From: Corallococcus macrosporus
GTDB taxonomy: Bacteria > Myxococcota > Myxococcia > Myxococcales > Myxococcaceae
Reading direction: 5' to 3'
Assembly: GCF_017302985.1 (NCBI RefSeq)
Contig: NZ_JAFIMU010000007.1
Span: 62,001-126,000, forward strand
DNA: 64,000 nucleotides
Below, in pieces: positions 1 to 6,906 of the stretch; the stretch's first letter is position 1, and the number at the start of each line of letters is the position of its first letter. The notes beneath the pieces were generated by a model that searched no databases, had not been told where the DNA came from, and saw nothing but the letters and a program-made list of their open reading frames with translations. The position numbers and the translations under genes were made by a program.

Positions 1-609
1 GCTGGTGACGATGGCGGTGCGCGGGCGGTAGTGGAGGAACTTGGAGCCCTTGTCCCAGTACGCGGTGTCGTACTCGTCGCCTTCGACGACGAAGTGCGGG
101 CCCTTCCCTACGCGGTAGTTGCCCGCGTAGTTCTGGGTGACACCGCCCACGAGGAAGCTCGGGTCCTTGCCCGCGGCCACCAGCACGTGGGCCATGAGCG
201 AGGACGTCGTCGTCTTGCCGTGCGTGCCGGCCACGACGACGGAGTGCGAGCGGTCCAGGAAGAGCGAGCCCAGCGCGGCGGGGAAGGACATCTGCTTGAG
301 GCCCCGCTCGCGCACGGCGGTGGCCTCCGGGTTCACGCGGCGGATGACGTTGCCGATGATGACCAGGTCCGGCTTCGCCGCGTCCAGGTTTGCGGGCGAG
401 TACGGGCTGCTGGCGGGGATGCCCCACGTCCGGAGCATGTTGCTCATGGGCGGGTAGACGTTCTCGTCGCTGCCGGTGACGTCGTAGCCGGCGGCCTTGA
501 GCATGCCGGCGAAGGAGCCCATGCCGGTGCCAGCCACGCCCACCAGGTGGATGCGGCGCACGGACTTCGGGTCGAGGGTGTCGAGGACGTTGCCGTTGTC
601 GTCAGCCAT
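1..609 (-). CDS. mpl: UDP-MurNAc:tripeptide ligase Mpl (3' end cut by window edge)
   Basis: Cytoplasmic murein-recycling ligase that joins recovered L-Ala-gamma-D-Glu-meso-DAP to UDP-MurNAc. The first 203 residues are present. The N-terminal Rossmann part reads IHLVGVAGTGMGSFAGML, followed by the Mur-ligase P-loop AGTHGKTTTSS at about residue 142 and the EGDEYDTAYWDKGSKF stretch, which favours Mpl over MurC. ATG start at 609, 12 bases after the stop of the preceding hydrolase gene, so it is the last visible gene of an LD-carboxypeptidase/hydrolase/mpl operon. The C-terminal ligase domain lies outside the window. Family assignment is secure. Confidence 0.93.
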   Translation of the reverse strand, partial: MADDNGNVLDTLDPKSVRRIHLVGVAGTGMGSFAGMLKAAGYDVTGSDENVYPPMSNMLRTWGIPASSPYSPANLDAAKPDLVIIGNVIRRVNPEATAVRERGLKQMSFPAALGSLFLDRSHSVVVAGTHGKTTTSSLMAHVLVAAGKDPSFLVGGVTQNYAGNYRVGKGPHFVVEGDEYDTAYWDKGSKFLHYRPRTAIVTS

Positions 610-621
610 GCTGCGGTTTCC

Positions 622-1785
622 TCAGGGGAGGACGTGGAGGTCGAGCGCCTCCACGACGAGCTCGTGGAAGGCGGGGCGGAAGTCGCGGATGCGCAGGTCC
701 TGTCGGCCCTGGGCCACGCGGTTGGTGATGAGCGCGACGACGAGCGACCGCCTCAGGTCCACCCAGAGGCTGGTGCCGGTGAAGCCCAGGTGGCCCACCG
801 CGCCCGGAGGCGTGTCGCCAATGAAGCGGCCCGCGCTGGAATGACCCTTCGACGGCGAGTCGAAGCCCATGGAGCGCGTGCTGCCCGCCACCAGCGGATC
901 CGTGGCGAGCGCGCGGTGCCACAAGGGCCCCGGAGCAATCGCGGCATGCGTGCCCGCGGCGCCTTCCAGCACGGCCTGGCCGAAGCGGGCCACGTCCACG
1001 GCGGTGCCGAAGAGGCCCGCGTGTCCCGCGACGCCGTCCAGCACCCAGGCGTTGTCGTCGTCCACCTCACCGGGCCGGGACGGCTGCGACGGCACGTCCT
1101 TCCACAGCGACTCCTGGCCGGGCGCGGGCTCGCGCGGGCGCATGGCGCCGGTGGGCGCGGTGGCGCCGTCCGCGGGGAAGTCGGTGAGGCGGTGGAAGCG
1201 GGCCTTCAGGTCCAGCGGCTCCGCGATGTGGCGGTGGAAGAGCACGTCCAGCGGGGCGCCGCCAGCCCGGGCGAGGATGTCCCCCAGGAGGATGAAGCCC
1301 ACGTCGCTGTACGCGGTCTTCGTGCGCACGGGCGCATCCAGCGGCGTGGCGGCGGCGGCGTGCAGCACCTCCGCGTGGACCTGCGCGCGAAGGCTCGCGG
1401 GGCACGCCGCGTCGAGCAGCTCCGGATGGGCCTTGAGGGCGTCCGCGAAGAACGGGACGAAGGGGGGCAGGCCGGAGCGGTGGTAGAGCAGGTCCGCGAC
1501 GGTGACGCCCGCGTCGCCCGCGGGTGAGCCGGGGAAGTAGCGGGACACGAGCGTGTCCGGGCCCACCTTGCCCTCGGTCCACAGGCGCAGGAAGAGCGCG
1601 GTGGTGGAGAGGACCTTGGTGAGGGACGCGAGGTCGAAGCGCGTGTCGCCCTTCACGTTGCCGGCGACGCCGCCGAAGACCTGCACGCCCTTGTGGAGCA
1701 CCACGGCCTGTGCGGCGGGGAAGATGCCCAGCTCCACGCCGTCATCCAGCACGGCCTGGAGGTTGGCGATGGGGTGCTGGTTCAT
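622..1785 (-). CDS. Serine hydrolase, class C beta-lactamase-like
   Basis: Predicted 387-residue serine hydrolase of the penicillin-binding/AmpC/esterase fold. Visible motifs are the nucleophile SxxK as S-L-T-K at 54-57, a YSD triad at 159-161 in place of YxN, the GHAGLFGTAVDVARF block, and GHLGFTGTS near the C-terminus in the KTG position. No signal peptide is visible, so it is probably cytoplasmic. The ATG overlaps the stop of the LD-carboxypeptidase gene (ATGA at 1782-1785), giving translational coupling, and mpl follows 12 bases later. The context suggests action on a cytoplasmic murein fragment; the substrate is an inference. Confidence 0.85.
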   Translation of the reverse strand: MNQHPIANLQAVLDDGVELGIFPAAQAVVLHKGVQVFGGVAGNVKGDTRFDLASLTKVLSTTALFLRLWTEGKVGPDTLVSRYFPGSPAGDAGVTVADLLYHRSGLPPFVPFFADALKAHPELLDAACPASLRAQVHAEVLHAAAATPLDAPVRTKTAYSDVGFILLGDILARAGGAPLDVLFHRHIAEPLDLKARFHRLTDFPADGATAPTGAMRPREPAPGQESLWKDVPSQPSRPGEVDDDNAWVLDGVAGHAGLFGTAVDVARFGQAVLEGAAGTHAAIAPGPLWHRALATDPLVAGSTRSMGFDSPSKGHSSAGRFIGDTPPGAVGHLGFTGTSLWVDLRRSLVVALITNRVAQGRQDLRIRDFRPAFHELVVEALDLHVLP

Positions 1786-2696
1786 CCGGGGCTCACCGCG
1801 CCTTCGAGGAACGTGAGGCGCGCGGCGTCCGCGTCCAGGCGCACCTGGGTGCCCAGGGCCACGGGGTAGTTGATGGCGCCATGGCCAATGGGGAAGCCCG
1901 CAGCGCAGGGAAGCTTCGCGTCCCGGGCCAGCTCGCGGAGCACGTCCGCGCTGGAGTAGTTCGCGTCCTTCTCCTCGCAGGCGGTGAAGTCGCCCAGGAC
2001 GATGCCGCGCACGCGGGCGAAGACGCCGGCGAGCCGCAGGTGGGTCCACATGCGGTCGATGCGGTAGGGGCGCTCGGTGACGTCCTCCAGCAGGAGCACT
2101 GCGCCGTCGAGCGGCGGCATGTACGGCGTGCCCAGGAGCCGGGAGAAGACAGACAGGTTGCCGCCCACGAGGACGCCCTCGGCGGTGCCGGGGACGTAGG
2201 TGGCGTTGCCCGTGAGGGGCGGCGGGGCCTCCGAGGATTCAAGGAGGCGGAAGAGGTAGTCGTGGACCTGGGTGGACTGGCGGCCCAGCTGCGTGAGGAC
2301 GGGCGCGTGGATGGAGACGCGGCGCAGTGCCTGGAGCGCGCAGTGGACGGACGTCAGGTCGGAGAAGCCGGTGAAGGCGACGGGGCCGGCCTTGTCGAGC
2401 GGCAGCTCCGGCAGCAGGCGCGCACTGCCATAGCCCCCCCGGGCGCAGAAGATGGCGCGCGAGGCCCGGTCGAGGAACGCGTGGGACAGCTCCTCCTGGC
2501 GGCGGGCGTCATCCCCCGCGAGGTAGCGGTGGGACGCGCCGATGTCGGGGCGGACCACCGGGCTGTAGCGCTCGGAGAGGATGCGCAGGCCGGCCTCGAA
2601 GGGGGCCTGTTCGAAGGGGCCCGCGGGGGCGACGACCTGCACCGTGTCCCGGGGGCGAAGCGGAAGGGGCTTGAGCCAACGCACGCAGCGCTTCAT
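1782..2696 (-). CDS. ldcA: LD-carboxypeptidase (S66), murein tetrapeptide recycling
   Basis: Removes the terminal D-Ala from cytoplasmic murein tetrapeptides, giving the tripeptide that Mpl uses. 304 residues, the usual S66 length. The catalytic Ser is at 91 in ARGGYGSARLLPEL. The Glu and His of the Ser-Glu-His triad are visible in LLLEDVTERPYR and in FPIGHGAINYP. ATG start at 2696. First gene of a three-gene operon, overlapping the next gene by four bases. A start further upstream is unlikely because the preceding sequence is a repeat-containing spacer. Symbol assigned by family. Confidence 0.88.
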   Translation of the reverse strand: MKRCVRWLKPLPLRPRDTVQVVAPAGPFEQAPFEAGLRILSERYSPVVRPDIGASHRYLAGDDARRQEELSHAFLDRASRAIFCARGGYGSARLLPELPLDKAGPVAFTGFSDLTSVHCALQALRRVSIHAPVLTQLGRQSTQVHDYLFRLLESSEAPPPLTGNATYVPGTAEGVLVGGNLSVFSRLLGTPYMPPLDGAVLLLEDVTERPYRIDRMWTHLRLAGVFARVRGIVLGDFTACEEKDANYSSADVLRELARDAKLPCAAGFPIGHGAINYPVALGTQVRLDADAARLTFLEGAVSPG

Positions 2697-2825
2697 AGCA
2701 CCCGGTGCCGGGGCGCCACGGTGTTTCAGGGAGCTGATGGCCCCAAGCGTTGAGTACCGCAGGCCGGAGGAACGAGGCCCCGTGGAGCGCTCGTCCGCCC
2801 GCCCGCCGCCGGAGCGGAGCCGCCC

Positions 2826-2850
2826 AACTGGTCCGACTGTCGGACCAGTT
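2826..2850. repeat. Perfect palindrome, copy 1
   Basis: Inverted repeat with 11-base arms (AACTGGTCCGA / TCGGACCAGTT) around CTG. It shares the inner six arm bases TCCGA plus neighbouring T with the palindrome at 2907-2933. Outer arm bases differ, but on both arms together, so pairing is kept. It may be a terminator hairpin for the minus-strand methyltransferase gene or a protein-binding dyad. There is no T-tract. Confidence 0.75.
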
Positions 2851-2906
2851 CGGAACCAGCCCGCCCAACCCCGCCGAGCTGCGTTCGAGCACCGCCGCGT
2901 CGCCGG

Positions 2907-2933
2907 AAACCTGTCCGACAGTCGGACAGGTTT
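2907..2933. repeat. Perfect palindrome, copy 2
   Basis: Inverted repeat with 12-base arms (AAACCTGTCCGA / TCGGACAGGTTT) around CAG. It lies 14 bases beyond the stop codon of the minus-strand RsmB-like gene, where a factor-independent terminator would sit, although a T-run is missing. It is related to the palindrome at 2826-2850 with compensatory substitutions. Confidence 0.75.
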
Positions 2934-2947
2934 GGAACCGGACCGCC

Positions 2948-4141
2948 CTACCCCTCTGAGCTGTGTTCAAGCACCGCCGCGAAGAACCCGTCCGTCCCGT
3001 GCCGGTGCGGGGTGACGAAGAGGAACCCGTCCTGGACACACGCGTCCGGAAGCCAACCGGCGCCCGGGGTGACGGCACGGAAGTCCGGGCGGGAGCGGAG
3101 GAAGTCCGCGACCACGTCCTGGTTCTCCGCGCGGTTGACGGTGCAGGTCGCGTAGACGACCCGGCCGCCGGGGCGCACCACGTCCCCGGCCCGGGCCAGG
3201 ATGTCCCGCTGGACGACGGTATCCCGGGAGAGGACGTCCGGGCTGAGCCGGAAGCGGAGGTCCGGGCCCCGGCGCAGGGAGCCCAGCTCGGAACAGGGTA
3301 CGTCCGCGAGGACGCGGTCGACGTTGAGCCCCGCCGACGGAGGCGTCCGCAGCACCTGGACGCGGGTGAGCCCGGCACGGGAGGCCCGTTGCTGGAGCCG
3401 GTCCAGCCGCTCCGCATCCGGGTCATAGGCGAGCAGCTTGCCCGAGTCGTTCATGGCCGCCCCCAACTGGAGCGTCTTCCCCCCTGCCCCGGCGCAGAGG
3501 TCCAGCACGGTCTCCCCGGGCCGGGCCTCCACGAGGAGCCCCAGGAGCTGGCTTCCCTCGTCCTGGACCTCGAACAGGCCCTCACGAAGAGAGGCCAGCC
3601 CATAAAGGTTGGGCCGGGGCCCGTCGACATGGAGGGACAGCGGGCTCCAGGAACCAGGGCGGGTCGCGACGCCCTCGGCAGCCAGGCGCGAGGCCAGGGC
3701 CTCACGGGAGATGCGGGCAGGATTCACCCGGAGCGTGATGGGGCCCGGCACGTTGAGGTGGGCGCAGAAGTCCTCCGCCTCCGGCCCCAGCTCCCGGGCG
3801 AAGTGGTCCGCGAGCCAGTCCGGCAGCGAGGCCCGGAGCGCCAGCGACGGAGGCGGCTCCATGCGCAGCGGCACCGGGGCCGGAAGCCCCGCCCACGACG
3901 CGGCCTCCGGAGCAGGAACGCCGACGAGGCCATGCAGGAGCGCGAAGAGGAGCTGGGACGGCAGAGCGTCCGGAGAGCCCAGCAGGAACCCCAGGCGGCG
4001 GCGCCAGAGGCCCACGTTGAAGACGGCTTCCTTCAGGGCCTGACGCCCGTCGCGGGACAGGTCGCGGTGGGCCCGCAGGGTCCGGTCGAGGACGCGCTCG
4101 GCGGGGTCCCCCGAGAGGACGCGGGCAAGCGCGTCAGACAC
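2948..4141 (-). CDS. RsmB/NOP-family rRNA (cytosine-C5)-methyltransferase
   Basis: SAM-dependent RNA m5C methyltransferase, most like 16S rRNA methyltransferase RsmB. It has an N-terminal NusB-like helical region and a Rossmann domain with VLDLCAGAGGKTLQLG (motif I), ADVPCSELGSLRRGPD (motif IV with Pro-Cys) and VVYATCTVNRAENQ (motif VI nucleophile Cys). 397 residues from a GTG at 4141. The frame stays open upstream and reads like protein (RLTSQPWSALEGLGPV), so the real start may be a rare CTG at 4205-4207 or the N-terminus may be eroded. Single gene, downstream (on the minus strand) of a tRNA on the opposite strand. Confidence 0.85.
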   Translation of the reverse strand: MSDALARVLSGDPAERVLDRTLRAHRDLSRDGRQALKEAVFNVGLWRRRLGFLLGSPDALPSQLLFALLHGLVGVPAPEAASWAGLPAPVPLRMEPPPSLALRASLPDWLADHFARELGPEAEDFCAHLNVPGPITLRVNPARISREALASRLAAEGVATRPGSWSPLSLHVDGPRPNLYGLASLREGLFEVQDEGSQLLGLLVEARPGETVLDLCAGAGGKTLQLGAAMNDSGKLLAYDPDAERLDRLQQRASRAGLTRVQVLRTPPSAGLNVDRVLADVPCSELGSLRRGPDLRFRLSPDVLSRDTVVQRDILARAGDVVRPGGRVVYATCTVNRAENQDVVADFLRSRPDFRAVTPGAGWLPDACVQDGFLFVTPHRHGTDGFFAAVLEHSSEG

Positions 4142-4282
4142 GACGGGGCCCAGTCCCTCCAGAGCGGACCAGGGCTGCGAAGTAAGCCGGGAGATCGGAT
4201 CGAACAGGACAGTTGACAGGGCAGGCTCGGTTCTCTAGAAGTCGCATCCGTCTCGGCAACGCACCGCCGCGACGGGACATAT

Positions 4283-4355
4283 TCCCCGATAGCTCAGCTG
4301 GTAGAGCGGGTGACTGTTAATCACCATGTCCGTGGTTCGAGTCCACGTCGGGGAG
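4283..4355 (+). tRNA. tRNA-Asn (anticodon GTT)
   Basis: 73-base cloverleaf. The acceptor stem TCCCCGA pairs with TCGGGGA and the discriminator base is G. D-arm TAGCTCAGCTGGTAGAGC; anticodon stem GGTGA/TCACC with loop CTGTTAA (anticodon 4316-4318); T-loop GTTCGAGTC. The 3' CCA is not encoded. A strong terminator follows at once. Confidence 0.97.
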
Positions 4356-4363
4356 CAAAAAAG

Positions 4364-4395
4364 AAGGCCCTGCCCTAATCCGGCAGGGCCTTTTT
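4364..4395 (+). terminator. Intrinsic terminator after tRNA-Asn
   Basis: Perfect 11-base stem AAGGCCCTGCC / GGCAGGGCCTT with a seven-base loop and a TTTTT run, starting nine bases after the tRNA. Confidence 0.93.
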
Positions 4396-4607
4396 GCTTT
4401 TCTCGGCCCGCCGAGAATGTGCGTGCAGCGCTCCCCAAAGAGCATGGCTCGGCGAATCGAGTCCTCCCAAGCAGGCCGCCAGAAGTTCCGAGACAAATTC
4501 GGGTCGCATGCCCAATTCCTGGGGCAAGCGACCGGCAAGTAGCCCAGCCGAGCTGGGGCTGACAGCACACGAGCTGAAGAGCGTCGGAGGGGGTTCTCAA
4601 CGCCCTG

Positions 4608-6512
4608 CTAGGGCAGCCTGGTGATGCGATTGAGCGCGGGGGCGGGCAAGGGGCTCGCCTGACTGCTGTGTGCCTTCAGGTATGCCTCCAGCGCGTCGCT
4701 GTCCACGGCGCCACCCAGCCGGTTCGTCCCCTCGGCGAACACCTGGAAGCCATCACCCCCACTCGCGAGGTAGTTGTTCGCGGTGACGCGGTAGTTCGCC
4801 GCCGGGTCCACCGTCACGCCGTTGATCCGGATGGACGCAGGGTCTACGCGGCTTCCGACGGGCGCCGACGCGCTGAACGCATAGGTGAAGCCCGCCGACG
4901 GAAGCAGCATGAGGGTGGCTCCCGACGGCCGCCACTGCCGCTCCAGCAGTTGCTCGATTTGCGCGCCCGTCAGCGTCAGGGTGACCAGGCCGTTGCCGAA
5001 CGGCTGCGTCGTGAAGGCCTCGCCGTAGGTGACCTCGCCCTGGGCGATGTCCGCGCGCACGCCGCCCGGGTTCATGAAGGCCACCTGCGCCCCACCCAGG
5101 TTCGCGGGCTTCGTCGCCTCCAGATGCGAGTCCGCGATGACGAAGCCCAGGCTGGACTGGCCTACGGAGTCCGACTGTGTCCTGAGCGTTTGCGACACCC
5201 AGCCGATGACCCGGTTGGCCCTCGGCGTGACGAGTTCCTGGTACTTCGTCACCAACTCCTTCACCGCGCCGACCTCCTGCACGTCGCGAGTGACGATGAT
5301 GTTGTTTGCTCGCGCCTCCACGACGTCGCCCGTCGCCTTGCTCAACGTCAGGTCGATGTCCGTGACGAGCTGCCCCATCGACGAGGCGCTCGTGACGACC
5401 TTGCCATCGATGACGCAGTTGTAGGCCTGATGCGTGTGGCCGCTGACGATGACATCCACCGCGGCGTTGAGGCCCTTGGCCACGCCCACGATGGCACCTG
5501 AGATGAGGCCGTCCGCACCCGCGCCCTTGCAATCGTTCACCAGCGAGCCCGAGGTCGGAATTCCGCCCTGGTGCACCACCACGATGATGGCTTCGATGCC
5601 CTGCCGCCGCAGCTCCGGCACCAGCGCGTTCACCGTCTGCACTTCGTCCTTGAAGGTGAGCCCCGCTACGCCCGTGGGGATGACGCTTTCCGGCGTGTCC
5701 TCCAACGTCATGCCGATGAAGGCCACCTTCACGCCCTCGAACTCGCGCACGTCGTAGCGGGGGAACAGTGTGCTGTCCACGCCCGTGGCCACGTTGGCCG
5801 CCAGGAACTTGAACTTCGCACCCCGGAAGCCATCCCCGTCCAGGCAGCCATCCACCGGGTGGCAGCCGCCCGACTGCATGCGCAACAGCTCCGTGCTGCC
5901 CTCGTCGAACTCGTGGTTGCCCACCGCGACCAGGTCCAGGCCAATCAGGTTCATCGCCTCGACGGTGGGCTCGTCGTGAAAGAGCCCCGACAGCAGCGGG
6001 GAGGCGCCAATGAGGTCTCCCGCCGCTACCACCACCGTGTTCGGATTGGCGGCCCGCAGGGCCGCGATGTGCCGGGCGAAGTACGTCACGCCGCCCGCGT
6101 TCACCCGCACCGGTCCACCGTCGGCGGCCACGCCCGCCAGAATCTGGCCCGCGGGCTCCTCGAGTTGCCCGTGGAAGTCATTGAACGCGAGCACCTGCAC
6201 GCTCACCGTGGAGGGACCCGAGTCGGGCGTCCCTGAGTCGGGCGTCCCTGAGTCGGGCGTCCCCGCGTCCGTGCCGGAATCCGGGGGCGGCACCTGGACG
6301 GAATGCTGATCACAGCGCTTGTCCTCGCAGACCCACTCCGTGTTCGAAGCCGGCGGTCCCTTGTCTTCACGGCAGTCGGCGGCGTCCTGGCACTCGTCAC
6401 CTCCGCAGCCGCCCTGGGCGAAGAGGAACATGCCGGTGACGAACGCTCCGGCGAGCAGGAAGACGCTGGGACGCGCGTCCAGAAGTGACGAGCGCGGTGT
6501 GGCTTGTGGCAT
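4608..6512 (-). CDS. 5'-nucleotidase / cyclic phosphodiesterase lipoprotein (UshA type)
   Basis: 634-residue exported metallophosphoesterase hydrolysing nucleotides or nucleotide-like phosphates outside the cytoplasm. A hydrophobic N-terminus (15-35) ends in AQGGC, a relaxed lipobox. A Cys-rich segment (36-67) and a TPDSG-repeat linker (78-100) follow. The calcineurin-like domain has DFH at 112-114, GDLIGASPLL, VGNHEFDEG and SGHTHQ. The C-terminal 5'-nucleotidase domain contains LTGAQIEQLLERQW. Start at 6512 was chosen for GGTGGAG eight bases upstream; in-frame ATG codons further out lack a ribosome site. Confidence 0.9.
   Translation of the reverse strand: MPQATPRSSLLDARPSVFLLAGAFVTGMFLFAQGGCGGDECQDAADCREDKGPPASNTEWVCEDKRCDQHSVQVPPPDSGTDAGTPDSGTPDSGTPDSGPSTVSVQVLAFNDFHGQLEEPAGQILAGVAADGGPVRVNAGGVTYFARHIAALRAANPNTVVVAAGDLIGASPLLSGLFHDEPTVEAMNLIGLDLVAVGNHEFDEGSTELLRMQSGGCHPVDGCLDGDGFRGAKFKFLAANVATGVDSTLFPRYDVREFEGVKVAFIGMTLEDTPESVIPTGVAGLTFKDEVQTVNALVPELRRQGIEAIIVVVHQGGIPTSGSLVNDCKGAGADGLISGAIVGVAKGLNAAVDVIVSGHTHQAYNCVIDGKVVTSASSMGQLVTDIDLTLSKATGDVVEARANNIIVTRDVQEVGAVKELVTKYQELVTPRANRVIGWVSQTLRTQSDSVGQSSLGFVIADSHLEATKPANLGGAQVAFMNPGGVRADIAQGEVTYGEAFTTQPFGNGLVTLTLTGAQIEQLLERQWRPSGATLMLLPSAGFTYAFSASAPVGSRVDPASIRINGVTVDPAANYRVTANNYLASGGDGFQVFAEGTNRLGGAVDSDALEAYLKAHSSQASPLPAPALNRITRLP
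6221..6264. repeat. 15-bp tandem repeat in the nucleotidase linker
   Basis: About three copies of AGTCGGGCGTCCCTG, encoding the PDSGT linker units on the minus strand. A coding low-complexity spacer between lipid anchor and enzyme, not a CRISPR or mobile repeat. Confidence 0.85.
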
Positions 6513-6906
6513 CGACGGAACTCCACCGAACAGGGAGGGAGAACCTACTTCGGTTCGTAGACGATGGAGCGACTTCATGGCGGCACGGTGAAGCTCGCGC
6601 CCCGACGTCACGAGCCGGTCACAGCCACGGTCACGAGGCTTGCCTGGAGGCGCACCCCTCGGGGTGCCGGCCGCCCTTCGGCCCTCGCACCCTGCGCGGA
6701 AGTCCTTGGGCCTGGCGTTCTCCAAGGACTCCGCGTGACCGCATGGACAGGACTGCCACCTTCTTTCGATGACACCTGACGATCCCAACCATTTCACGGC
6801 AGCTTTCCCGTGCCATGACAGTGGATTGCGCTTCGCACTTCGGCGTTCTTCACATGGCTGATTCCCGGACCTCCAGTCCGGTGAGTCGACACCCGATCGA
6901 AACCCC
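6513..6906. other. Divergent promoter region with a hairpin
   Basis: 394-base region between two divergently transcribed lipoprotein genes. No gene is supported. The main structure is an imperfect inverted repeat, 6695-6709 against 6722-6735 (core AGTCCTTGG / CCAAGGACT, extended by CGCGG with one bulged A). It may be a regulator site or a decayed terminator. Confidence 0.5.

Larger units (their letters stand above)
2697..2947. other. Intergenic spacer with a duplicated ~80-bp unit
   Basis: 251-base spacer between two minus-strand genes. It carries two imperfect copies of an approximately 80-bp unit. The downstream-coordinate copy begins in the spacer and runs into the last codons of the methyltransferase gene (…AVLEHSSEG). 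The other copy retains a remnant of the same tail (AVLERSSAG) without a gene. Each copy has a long palindrome, listed separately. No other gene is supported here. Confidence 0.7.

Noticed and set aside
31-1527. A 498-residue open frame on the plus strand
   Set aside because: It is antisense to three good genes with catalytic motifs, is extremely rich in Arg, Gly and Val, and is a usual high-GC artefact.
4235-4600. A 121-residue open frame on the minus strand across the tRNA and terminator (contains TWTRTTDMVINSHPLYQLSY)
   Set aside because: This peptide is the well-known false translation of a tRNA gene on the opposite strand; the tRNA-Asn explains the sequence completely.
6221-6264. Direct repeats considered as a CRISPR or mobile repeat
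   Set aside because: The 15-bp units are contiguous, in frame and encode a linker; there are no spacers or cas genes.
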